Shown here one piece after another: positions 27,308-35,369 of a DNA stretch of 61,475 bases; position 1 is the first letter of the stretch; the number at the start of each line of letters is the position of its first letter. A model generated the notes under the pieces. The model worked only from the letters and a program-made list of their open reading frames with translations. It was not told the origin of the DNA and did not search any database. The stretch covers positions 1-61,475 of the forward strand of contig CABQLI010000004.1 in NCBI GenBank assembly GCA_902464965.1, given 5' to 3'. The DNA comes from an uncultured Collinsella sp. (lineage in GTDB: Bacteria; Actinomycetota; Coriobacteriia; Coriobacteriales; Coriobacteriaceae). The translations under genes and the position numbers were made by a program.

Positions 27308-27967
27308 TTAGGGCTCCCAGGGGCAGGGGGCTTCGATGTGGATGTGCTCGCCGGTTACGGGATGCGTGAAGGACACGCTGTGGGCGTGAAGCATGAGGCC
27401 ACAAGGACGCGGCGTGCCGTACAGGTCGTCGCCAACCAGGGGATGACGCTCGCTCGCCAGGTGCACACGGATTTGGTGCTTGCGGCCGGTGAGCAACTCG
27501 ACATCGATATACGAGCGCGCGGGCAGGCCACGACGGCTCTTAAGACGTTTGAGCACCTTCACGCGCGTTTGAGACGGCTTGCCGCTGGCGCCGACGCGCA
27601 TCTTTCGGCTGTCGTGACGGTCGCGCGCGATGGGCTTGTCGATGAGCTTTTCGTTCCAGTCGATCTTGCCCTCGGCGAGCGCTAGGTAGTGCTTTTCGAA
27701 AGCGTGGTCGATAATCATCTGGTCAAAGGCGGGCTGCGTCTGCTTGTCGAGCGAGAACAGCACCACGCCGGTGGTGTCACGGTCTAGGCGATTGAGCGGC
27801 TGCATGTCGGTCGCGGCAAAGCCGTCGCCCATCGCCAGCAGCAGGTCGCTGGCGTAGTCGGTGAGCGTGCGCTCGCCGGTGCCGTCGCCGTGGACAATCA
27901 TGCCGGCGGGCTTGTCGATGGCCATGAGCCAGGCGTCGCAGTAGAGGACTTGAGGTTCTCCGTTCAC
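27308..27967 (-). CDS. RluA-family pseudouridine synthase
   Basis: A 219-residue enzyme that converts uridine to pseudouridine in RNA. Motifs are AIDKPAGMIVHGDG near residue 16, the catalytic NRLDRDTTGVVLF near 60 (Asp of RLDRDTSG) and the KHQIRVHLA motif near 165. It lacks an S4 domain and is shorter than RluD, so it resembles the compact RluA type; target positions are unknown. It starts at GTG with GAAAGGCTTACAC upstream and follows the U32 gene on the same strand by 15 bases. Confidence 0.92.
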   Translation of the reverse strand: MNGEPQVLYCDAWLMAIDKPAGMIVHGDGTGERTLTDYASDLLLAMGDGFAATDMQPLNRLDRDTTGVVLFSLDKQTQPAFDQMIIDHAFEKHYLALAEGKIDWNEKLIDKPIARDRHDSRKMRVGASGKPSQTRVKVLKRLKSRRGLPARSYIDVELLTGRKHQIRVHLASERHPLVGDDLYGTPRPCGLMLHAHSVSFTHPVTGEHIHIEAPCPWEP

Positions 27968-27982
27968 GTGTAAGCCTTTCGG

Positions 27983-30478
27983 TTAACTAATTCCCACAAA
28001 CATGCAGCCCGAGGTCGCCCCGCGTAGGCGGGCGGCGGGCTTGCGACCGGCATACGCTGCTTCGACGGCACGACGGACGCGGGCGACGGCACGGCCCACC
28101 TCATCCGTCTCGAGCAGCGTTCCGTCCACCATGAGACGACGCACGCCTGCATCGAGCAGCTGAGGAACCTGCGGCGTGAGGTCGATGGGGTAGGCGTCGT
28201 ACAAGCGAGAGCGGCCATGGATGTCGGTGCGCACGGGCATGACCTTGCCGTCGATATTCTTGAGCGAGAGCTTGCGGGCGCGCAGACGGCAGTTGGCACA
28301 ATCGTGGATGCAGCCGTTGGCAACCTGCAGAATGCAGTGCTCGCTCGTCATAACGCGCGGACGGCCGAACACAGTGATGCCCAGGGCTGCGGGAGCGGCG
28401 GTGCCAAGCGAGACGATCTCGTCGAGCGTAATCTCGGGCGAGAGCCAAAATGCGCCGGCTCCGCGCTCGGCAAGTGCCTCCATGCAAGGCACGTTGTGCA
28501 CGGGCAGGCAAGAGCGGATCTCCGCCGTGGCGCCAACCTGGGCGGCCAGGGCAAGCTCAGAGATGTTGCCGATAGCGACCGTGGCACCGGCAACAATCCA
28601 CGGGTCAACGCGGACGTGGTCAACGGCGCGGCAGACCTCGTCGAGCACGGGTACTATGCCCTGCTCAAATGCATCGGCGGGGGAGAGCTCGGCCGCATCG
28701 AGCGCGTCGGTGGTCATGTAGATGCGCGTTGCACCCTCCGCCCGCACTGCCTCGGCGGCCTCGAGCGAGGTGACGGTGGCACAGATCTGCGGCTCATCGC
28801 GGTAGTGCTCGGGCGCGGGACGGGAATCACTGGTTGCAATCGCCGGCAGCTCGAGCGTTTTCGCGCGCTCCTCGTACGGTGCCAGAATGACCTCTTCCAG
28901 CGCCTTACAAGCGGCGGCGCGCACCTTGTGCACGGCGGAAAAGCCCATACCGCAGCCGGCGTCGAGCGAAACGTCAAAGCTTGCGGCCTCAAAGGGAGAG
29001 GAGCCCATGCGCCCGACGTGCTCAACCAGATCGGATGCCTCGACGGCGCGGGTCTTGGCAGCCTCGACGGTAAAGCCCGTGGCCGTGGCCGTAAGCGAAG
29101 GATCGTCGCAGCAGGTGAGCGTAACGGTAAACGGCTCGCCCAGACGCGCTACGACGGTAACATCCACGGCGCGGCGGCGCAGCACATCGCGCTTGAGCGC
29201 GGCGCCGGCGGCGTCAATGGCGCGCTGACTTCGAATCACGCGCACGCGGCAGCCCTCGGGCATGCTGCGGGGCACGCGGCACTCGATGATGTCGCCCGCG
29301 GCGGCATCATCGGCGGCGATGGTGGTCAGGAACTGGTCGAACTCATCGTCATGGCGAAGCTCCAGCAGGTCGCCCTTGCCAACGGGCTCAAACAACTCAA
29401 TGCGGGCGATGGCAGCGCGGCGACGGCGGTCGTCGGGCTTGAGCCCGCGCACATCGCGGTTGGCCAGACGGCTGCCCAGCACCGTGCCCACGATCTGGCC
29501 GCGGTTGTTGGAGCGCTCGTAGCTCATCATCTCGTCGCCCGAGGTACCGTCCTGATAGGCGTGCGTAAAGTCGCGGTTAAAGCAGCGCTTGAGCTGGCGC
29601 TGACGGGCTGCCTCTTCATCCTTGGAGGTCGAAACATCGGCCAGCATGTCATCAATCTGATGACGATACACGTCGACGATGGAGTACACGTAATCGGGGG
29701 CCTTCATGCGGCCCTCGAGCTTGAGCGACGCGGCGCCGGCGTCATACAGACGGCGAACAAGCTGTGAGGTGTTGGTGTCACGCGGGCATAGCGCGCGCTC
29801 GCGGCCGGCAGGGGAGAGCGAGCGGCCGTTCTCGTCGATCAGCTCGTAAGGCAGACGACAGGGCTGAGCGCACATGCCGCGGTTGGCCGAGCGGCCCGCC
29901 ATGGCAAAGCTCGACAGCAGGCACAGACCCGAGTAGCAAAAGCAGATGGCACCGTGGCTAAAGACCTCAAGGTCCACATCGGGCGCGGCGTCGTGGATGG
30001 AGGCGATCTCGTCGATGGAGAGCTCGCGCGAGAGAGTCACGCGGTCGGCGCCCTGCTCGCGGCACCAAAGGGTTCCGCGGTCGTCGTGGATGTTCGCCTG
30101 GGTCGAGATGTGCGTCTCGATGCCGGGCATGGTGCGCTTGACCTCAAAGAACAGGCCCCAGTCCTGGATGATGAAGGCGTCGGCGCCCAGCGTGGAGCAG
30201 CGATGGACGAGTTGCAGTGCATCGCTCATCTCGGACTGCTTGATGACGATGTTTACCGTGACGTAGACGCGCGACCCGGCTAGATGCGCGGCGCGGCAGG
30301 CTTGCTCAAAGGCCTCGTCGGTAAAGTTGGTTGCCTTGCGGCGGGCGTTGAAGCTGCCCATGCCGCAGTAGATGGCGTCTGCCCCGGCAGCGAGCGCGGC
30401 GGCAAAGGGCTCCGGGCCTCCGGCGGGGGCCAAGAGCTCGGGTCTGCGGTTGGTGGTTCGACTGGCGGTTGCGGTCAT
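27983..30478 (-). CDS. Peptidase U32 family protein (RlhA/YegQ-like, long form)
   Basis: An 831-residue protein. The N-terminal TIM-barrel-like domain starts ELLAPAGGPEPFAAALAAGA. The family signature LEVFSHGAICFCYSGLCLLS lies near residue 175 with the conserved Cys residues, followed by GMCAQPCRLPYEL. A central DUF3656-like region and a second U32-type part (CIHDCANCRLRARKL) complete it. Such proteins are called peptidases, but characterised relatives (RlhA, TrhP) take part in RNA hydroxylation, so proteolysis should not be assumed. Pairing with an RNA pseudouridine synthase supports an RNA-modification role. Confidence 0.88.
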   Translation of the reverse strand: MTATASRTTNRRPELLAPAGGPEPFAAALAAGADAIYCGMGSFNARRKATNFTDEAFEQACRAAHLAGSRVYVTVNIVIKQSEMSDALQLVHRCSTLGADAFIIQDWGLFFEVKRTMPGIETHISTQANIHDDRGTLWCREQGADRVTLSRELSIDEIASIHDAAPDVDLEVFSHGAICFCYSGLCLLSSFAMAGRSANRGMCAQPCRLPYELIDENGRSLSPAGRERALCPRDTNTSQLVRRLYDAGAASLKLEGRMKAPDYVYSIVDVYRHQIDDMLADVSTSKDEEAARQRQLKRCFNRDFTHAYQDGTSGDEMMSYERSNNRGQIVGTVLGSRLANRDVRGLKPDDRRRRAAIARIELFEPVGKGDLLELRHDDEFDQFLTTIAADDAAAGDIIECRVPRSMPEGCRVRVIRSQRAIDAAGAALKRDVLRRRAVDVTVVARLGEPFTVTLTCCDDPSLTATATGFTVEAAKTRAVEASDLVEHVGRMGSSPFEAASFDVSLDAGCGMGFSAVHKVRAAACKALEEVILAPYEERAKTLELPAIATSDSRPAPEHYRDEPQICATVTSLEAAEAVRAEGATRIYMTTDALDAAELSPADAFEQGIVPVLDEVCRAVDHVRVDPWIVAGATVAIGNISELALAAQVGATAEIRSCLPVHNVPCMEALAERGAGAFWLSPEITLDEIVSLGTAAPAALGITVFGRPRVMTSEHCILQVANGCIHDCANCRLRARKLSLKNIDGKVMPVRTDIHGRSRLYDAYPIDLTPQVPQLLDAGVRRLMVDGTLLETDEVGRAVARVRRAVEAAYAGRKPAARLRGATSGCMFVGIS

Positions 30479-30660
30479 ATCCTGCCTTTCAAAATGCTCA
30501 GATAATCAAAAGTATAGTGGCGCCGTTGCGGCAGGCGATGCCCGTGCTCCAAGCGGGATAAAGTCTTCAGCAGCTTGGGCTGGCTGACCCCGTGGAGAAC
30601 CGTTCAGCTGCCAACGGGCGCCGTTGGGCGATAAAATATTCTCGCAGCGTGATAATAATC

Positions 30661-30689
30661 TTGCATCGCGCGGAAACCTTGAGTACTAT
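30661..30689 (+). promoter_or_regulatory. Promoter of ridA
   Basis: TTGCAT (30661-30666) and TACTAT (30684-30689) are separated by exactly 17 bases, in the 300-base gap upstream of ridA. Nothing else is recognised in that gap. Confidence 0.6.
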
Positions 30690-30778
30690 CCCAATCAAGC
30701 GCGGTGTTCAGACCGAACTGTGCCTCCCGGTGTGAACGCCGCGCTCACGCTTTCTCAACTGATCGTAAGGAGATAAAC

Positions 30779-31156
30779 ATGAGCAAGACCGTCGTGTCTT
30801 CCGATAACGCACCCGCAGCCATCGGACCGTATTCCCCCGGCATCCAGACCGGCAACATGGTGTTCCTGTCCGGCCAGCTGGGCATCGACCCCGCAACTGG
30901 CAAGATGCCCGAGGGCGTTGAGGCCCAGGCTAAGCAGTCCCTTACTAACGTCGAGGCCCTGCTGACTGCCGCCGGCGCCACCTTTGCCGATGTCGTCAAG
31001 ACCACGGTCTACCTGGCCGACATTGCCGACTTCGCTGCCGTGAACGAGATATACGCCTCCAAGTTCGAGGCTCCGTTCCCCGCGCGCAGCGCTTTCCAGG
31101 TTGCCGCCCTTCCGGCCGGCGGTCTGGTCGAGATCGAGGTCGTCGCCGCTCTCTAA
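30779..31156 (+). CDS. ridA: RidA family enamine/imine deaminase
   Basis: A 125-residue YjgF/YER057c/UK114-type protein. It reads APAAIGPYSPGIQTGNMVFL and has the conserved Arg in PARSAFQVAALPAGGLVEIE. RidA hydrolyses reactive enamines made by PLP enzymes such as threonine dehydratase or diaminopropionate ammonia-lyase, the latter encoded at 53406. The start is set by AAGGAGATAAAC; an upstream in-frame ATG is rejected. Monocistronic, with its own promoter and terminator. Confidence 0.95.
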   Translation: MSKTVVSSDNAPAAIGPYSPGIQTGNMVFLSGQLGIDPATGKMPEGVEAQAKQSLTNVEALLTAAGATFADVVKTTVYLADIADFAAVNEIYASKFEAPFPARSAFQVAALPAGGLVEIEVVAAL

Positions 31157-31185
31157 GGCGTTGACCACAACTAAACATGGCATGC

Positions 31186-31223
31186 AAAAAGACCCTGCAG
31201 CGTGTGAACTGCAGGGTCTTTTG
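31186..31223. terminator. Bidirectional terminator
   Basis: AAAAAGACCCTGCAG and CTGCAGGGTCTTTT form a perfect stem with A and T runs on either side, so it can end ridA on the forward strand and the regulator at 31267 on the reverse strand. Confidence 0.92.
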
Positions 31224-31266
31224 TCAAGTGACGGATCGCTTGTGGAGCCGCGCTCCATTTTGCTCG

Positions 31267-31923
31267 TTAGCCTTCCTTGCGAACTTTTTGCAGGTAGCGG
31301 TAGACGCTGGGCTCCGAGATGCCCAGCGCGGTGGCGGCGCAGGCCACGGCGCCCTTGAGCATGAACACCCCGTTACCGTTGAGGTGGCGAATGACGTCCA
31401 CGCGGTCGCTCTGACCAAGCGACGCTACATCCAGCCCGCGCGCGCTCAGCAACTCGGCAATGCTGCGGTCGATGAGCTCCTGTGTGGACTCCGAAAGGCT
31501 TTCGACCTCGATAGGGGCGGGCTCCGTGCGCGTCGGCGCCGCGTCGAAGCACGCCATGAGCTGCTGCGCCATGGCGTTGATGGAGCGCACAGTCGAGAGG
31601 TCGGTGTTGACGCAGAGCATACCGACGATCTCGTCATTCTCGCGGATAAAGTACGTCGCTGACTCCAACGTCTTGCCGCCGGCACCGCGCCCCTCGTAGC
31701 CCGTAATAAACGGCAGGTCGCAATACTTGGGGTCGTGCATGATCTTGAGCGCCAGATCGGTGGCAGGACCGCCGACCTTACGGCCGCTCACGATGCCGTT
31801 GCGAATATCGACGATGGCGTGGTCGGGATCCGAGAAATCGTGCAGCACGATTTCGCTGTTCTTGCCGAGTACCTGCTCCAGAAAATCGACCATCGGCAAA
31901 AAGCGGCGTACGGTCTCGTTCAC
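31267..31923 (-). CDS. YheO/DauR-like transcriptional regulator (PAS-like + HTH)
   Basis: A 218-residue protein: a YheO-type PAS-like domain (FLEQVLGKNSEIVLHDFSDP, NGIVSGRKVGGPATD, YFIRENDEIVGMLCVNTDLS) and a C-terminal helix-turn-helix (AATALGISEPSVYRYLQKVR). Start is GTG, set by AAAGGAG seven bases before it. It is divergent from the NCS2 permease gene and probably regulates the purine cluster. A paralogue of the same plan lies at 52475, next to ygeX, giving one regulator at each half-cluster. The ligand is unknown. Confidence 0.88.
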   Translation of the reverse strand: MNETVRRFLPMVDFLEQVLGKNSEIVLHDFSDPDHAIVDIRNGIVSGRKVGGPATDLALKIMHDPKYCDLPFITGYEGRGAGGKTLESATYFIRENDEIVGMLCVNTDLSTVRSINAMAQQLMACFDAAPTRTEPAPIEVESLSESTQELIDRSIAELLSARGLDVASLGQSDRVDVIRHLNGNGVFMLKGAVACAATALGISEPSVYRYLQKVRKEG

Positions 31924-32161
31924 GGGCAACTCCTTTGGGTGAAATCGGAAATGTTCATAACAATTTTTTCTCATGGTAACACGCTGCCCACCATCTCGTA
32001 TATCCGCAGGTACATTGCGTAATGCAGACGAACGGTAGGAATTTAGCGGTAAACGGTTGACCAAAAGAAAAGTTAGATGTTATTTTGACCAGACACTTTC
32101 CTGACCTGCGGAAATGCGTAATTTCAGCTGAAGAATAGTCTGATAACAAAAAATTATTATT

Positions 32162-32180
32162 GAGAATGAGAATCATCTTT
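32162..32180 (+). promoter_or_regulatory. Fur-box-like sequence upstream of the NCS2 permease
   Basis: GAGAATGAGAATCATCTTT matches the 19-base Fur consensus GATAATGATAATCATTATC at 14 of 19 positions, in the 352-base gap between the regulator and the permease. That gap also holds A/T-rich stretches typical of promoters. Weak evidence for iron control of the pathway. Confidence 0.35.
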
Positions 32181-32275
32181 AATACGATATGCAATGAAGG
32201 CACAACCTCAACCCCGCACTGCGTCACAATAGAGCGTTAGATGCGAAAACAACTACTTCGAGGATTGGTGGTCAA

Positions 32276-33670
32276 ATGACCCAGGAGACGGTTACGAACG
32301 GCACTGAAGCCCTGTTCACTCGCGAAGGCATGCCGCCCGTTAAGGAAATGATCCCGTGTGCCCTTCAGCACGTACTGGCATCGTTTGCCGGCATCATTAC
32401 CCCGGCGGTCATCATGGCCGGCGTCTACGGCTTTAATAGCCAGCAGAGCACCGACATCATCCAGGTTGCGCTCATTCTTTCGGCAATCGACACGGCCCTT
32501 CAGGCCTTCGCTCCCTTCCGTCGCATCGGCGGCGGCCTGCCCATCGTCATGGGCGTTTCGTTCGCGTTCCTGCCGGCCCTGCAGGCCATGGGTGCCTCGG
32601 GCTTTAGCTTTGGTGCGCTGCTGGGCGGCGAGATCGTCGGCGGCGCCGTCGCGGTCCTCTTTGGTCTGGCCTACAGCAAGATCAAGTGGCTGTTCCCGCC
32701 CGTCGTGACCGGTACGGTCATCTTCTCCATCGGCGTTTCGCTGTATCCCACGGCCGTCAAGTATATGGCCGGCGGTATGGGTACGCCGCTGTGGGGCACT
32801 CCGCAGGCCTGGTGCGTCGCTCTTATCACCTTCGCCGTGGTCTTTGCGCTCGCCAACTTTGGCAAGGGCACGCTCAAGCTGGGATCCGTGTTCTTTGGCA
32901 TGATCGTTGGCATGATCGTCTCCATCCCCTTTGGCATGATCGACTTCTCCAGCGTCGCCACCGCTCAGGTCTTCGCCCTTCCCAAGCTCATGCCCTACGC
33001 GCTCGAGTTTGATCCCGAGGTCTGCATTACCCTCGCCGTCGTGTTCCCCATGGTTGCTATTCAGGTTATCGGTGACGTCTCCGCCGCCTGCCTGGGCTCC
33101 ATCGACCGTATGCCCACCGAGCGCGAGCTCTCCGGCGCTATCGTGTCCCAGGGCCTCACCTCTATGGTCGGCGGCCTGCTGGGCGGTCTTCCCACCAGCG
33201 CCCTTGGCCAGAATGTGGGCATCATCTGCTCCAACAAGGTCGTCAACAAGTGGGTCTTTGTGATCATTGCGGCCGTCTTTGCCATCGCCGGCCTGTTCCC
33301 GCAGCTTTCTGCCGTCCTTTCCGCTATCCCGCAGCCCGTCATCGGCGGCGCGACCGTCGGCGTCTTTGGCACCATCACCATGAACGGCGTGCGCATGTTC
33401 ACCCGCGAGGGCCTCACGCAGCGCACTACCACCATCGTCGGTACCTCCGTCGTCTTTGGCCTGGGTATCTGGATGGCCAGCGGTTGCCTTGCCGGCGAGG
33501 GTATGCCCGCCTGGGTGTCCACCGTCATCGGCTCCAATGCCGTAACCCCCACCGCCATCATGGCCATTGTCCTTAACCTGATCCTTCCGCAGACGCCGGT
33601 CGTGGCTCAGCACATCGATGCTGCCAAGGACGCTGCCGTGGATCTGGTCTTGCCCGAGAGCAAGAAGTAA
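32276..33670 (+). CDS. NCS2 family purine (urate/xanthine) permease
   Basis: A 464-residue inner-membrane transporter of about 12-14 spans. The family motifs are visible: ALQHVLASFAGIITPAVIM in the first span, and TSALGQNVGIICSNKVVNKW, the counterpart of the NCS2 signature QNxGxxxxTKV. Members import xanthine, urate or uracil with protons. Its place at the head of ssnA-ygfK-xdhD makes urate or xanthine the likely cargo. Starts ATG after CGAGGATTGGTGGTCAA. Transcribed away from a YheO-like regulator. Confidence 0.93.
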   Translation: MTQETVTNGTEALFTREGMPPVKEMIPCALQHVLASFAGIITPAVIMAGVYGFNSQQSTDIIQVALILSAIDTALQAFAPFRRIGGGLPIVMGVSFAFLPALQAMGASGFSFGALLGGEIVGGAVAVLFGLAYSKIKWLFPPVVTGTVIFSIGVSLYPTAVKYMAGGMGTPLWGTPQAWCVALITFAVVFALANFGKGTLKLGSVFFGMIVGMIVSIPFGMIDFSSVATAQVFALPKLMPYALEFDPEVCITLAVVFPMVAIQVIGDVSAACLGSIDRMPTERELSGAIVSQGLTSMVGGLLGGLPTSALGQNVGIICSNKVVNKWVFVIIAAVFAIAGLFPQLSAVLSAIPQPVIGGATVGVFGTITMNGVRMFTREGLTQRTTTIVGTSVVFGLGIWMASGCLAGEGMPAWVSTVIGSNAVTPTAIMAIVLNLILPQTPVVAQHIDAAKDAAVDLVLPESKK

Positions 33671-33687
33671 CCAATTCGGTGCTATTC

Positions 33688-33717
33688 GTCGGCGGACGCA
33701 TCGCCTCGTCCGCCGAC
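33688..33717 (+). terminator. Hairpin after the permease gene
   Basis: GTCGGCGGACG and CGTCCGCCGAC pair perfectly around CATCGCCT, 18 bases after the stop. There is no T run, so it may protect the messenger or only partly terminate before ssnA. Confidence 0.55.
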
Positions 33718-33865
33718 GTCATGCGGCGCCAAGCCGCACTTCAAAGGGTTTGTCCCTTTGGTGAAGCGTTGACGGGAGAGGGCCCGTTTCCGGTGTAGGC
33801 CGGCGCTTCGCACTCCGCCATGTCAGAGGTGTCAAACCCCGCCCCTGATGTTGAAGGGAGCATCC

Positions 33866-35221
33866 ATGCTTCTGGTCGCTAACGGTTCCGTCTTTACTCG
33901 CAACGCTCAGACCCCGTTCATTCCAAACGGTGCGATCGCCATTGACGGAGATACGATCGTCGAAGTAGGTCCCGAGTGCGAGCTCAAGGCCAAGTACCCG
34001 GATGCCGAGTACGTCGACGCCCAGGGCAACCTCATCATGCCCGGACTTATCAACTGCCACACCCACATCTACTCGGGTCTGGCCCGCGGCCTTGCCATTA
34101 AGGGCTGCAACCCCACCAACTTCCTGGAGAATCTTGAGCAGCAGTGGTGGAAGATCGATGACAACCTGACGCTCGACGGCACCAAGGCCAGCGCCTATGC
34201 CACGATTCTTGACTCCATCCGCGATGGCGTCACCACGATCTTCGATCACCATGCGAGCTTCTGCGAGATCCCGGGAAGCCTCTTCACCATTAAGGACGCA
34301 GCTCAGGAGCTGGGCATGCGTTCGTGCCTGTGCTACGAGGTCTCTGATCGCCGCGGCCAGGAAAAATGCGACCAGGCCATTGCCGAGAACGCCGAGTTTG
34401 CCCAGTGGGCCGCCAAGGAGCGTCACGATAACGATAACCACATGATCGCCGCCATGTTTGGCGGTCACGCCACCTTTACGCTGTCGGACGAGACCATGGA
34501 CAAGATGGCTGAGGCCAACAACGGCCTGACCGGCTTCCACATCCATGTGTGCGAGGGCATGAACGACGTGTGGGATTCCCGCCTCAACCGCGGTGGCATC
34601 AGCCCCGTCGAGCGCCTGCTGCAGCACAACCTGCTGGGTCCCGACACCATGCTGGGCCACTGCATCCACGTGACGCCTGCCGAGATGGATATCGTCAAGG
34701 AGTCCGGCACCTGGCTCGTCAACAACCCCGAATCCAATATGGGCAACGCCGTGGGCTGCGCCCCCGTGCTCGAATTCTTCCGCCGCGGCATTCCTGTGTG
34801 CATGGGTACCGACGCCTACACCCACGATATGCTCGAGAGCCTTAAGGTCTTCCTGATCATTCAGCGCCACAACGCCGCCATGCCCAACGTGGGCTGGTGC
34901 GAGGCCATGACCATGCTGTTCGAGAACAACGCCAAGATGGCGAGCAAGTACTTCGATCGCAAGCTCGGTGTGCTCGAGGCCGGCGCTGCCGCCGACGTCA
35001 TCGTCATGGACTACAAGCCCTTTACGCCGCTGAGCGAGGAGAACATCGACGGCCACATGCTCTTTGGCATGATGGGCAAAAACTGCCGCACCACCATCAT
35101 CAACGGCCGCGTCCTGTACAAGGATCGCGAGTTCGTTGGGATTGATGAGGACAAGATCAACGCGTGGACCATGGCTGAGTCCAAGAAGCTCTGGAGCACG
35201 CTCAACGATCGCGCCTACTAA
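33866..35221 (+). CDS. ssnA: SsnA-type amidohydrolase (putative aminohydrolase)
   Basis: A 451-residue metal-dependent hydrolase of the AtzA/guanine-deaminase branch. Metal and catalytic residues are in NCHTHIYSG near residue 60, FHIHVCEGMND (His and Glu), GHCIHV and GTDAY. In many anaerobes ssnA lies beside ygfK and an xdhD-type hydroxylase, as here, and it belongs to the gene set linked to anaerobic urate degradation. The exact substrate is not settled. ATG follows GAAGGGAGCATCC. Confidence 0.9.
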   Translation: MLLVANGSVFTRNAQTPFIPNGAIAIDGDTIVEVGPECELKAKYPDAEYVDAQGNLIMPGLINCHTHIYSGLARGLAIKGCNPTNFLENLEQQWWKIDDNLTLDGTKASAYATILDSIRDGVTTIFDHHASFCEIPGSLFTIKDAAQELGMRSCLCYEVSDRRGQEKCDQAIAENAEFAQWAAKERHDNDNHMIAAMFGGHATFTLSDETMDKMAEANNGLTGFHIHVCEGMNDVWDSRLNRGGISPVERLLQHNLLGPDTMLGHCIHVTPAEMDIVKESGTWLVNNPESNMGNAVGCAPVLEFFRRGIPVCMGTDAYTHDMLESLKVFLIIQRHNAAMPNVGWCEAMTMLFENNAKMASKYFDRKLGVLEAGAAADVIVMDYKPFTPLSEENIDGHMLFGMMGKNCRTTIINGRVLYKDREFVGIDEDKINAWTMAESKKLWSTLNDRAY

Positions 35222-35235
35222 TTACAAGTAGATTC

Positions 35236-35271
35236 ACGCGCGTCGGATGTTTCGCCGCATCCGACGCGCGT
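35236..35271 (+). terminator. Perfect hairpin between ssnA and ygfK
   Basis: ACGCGCGTCGGATG and CATCCGACGCGCGT pair without mismatch over 14 bases, with no T run. It lies 14 bases after the ssnA stop in a 148-base spacer and may set the relative level of the two messages. Confidence 0.6.
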
Positions 35272-35369
35272 ATAGGCGGCCTCCGCGGGGTCGCCGGCGC
35301 TGTGCTAGCGCTACACCGTATTTGCGCCCGCCGCGCGGTCTCGCCGGGCGTTACAGAGAGGAGCTCATT

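Noticed and set aside
33718..33865. A purine or molybdenum-cofactor riboswitch before ssnA
   Set aside because: Short stems (for example CTTCAAAGGG/CCCTTTGGTGAAG) are present, but I cannot match the junction or conserved loops of the purine, xanthine or Moco classes.
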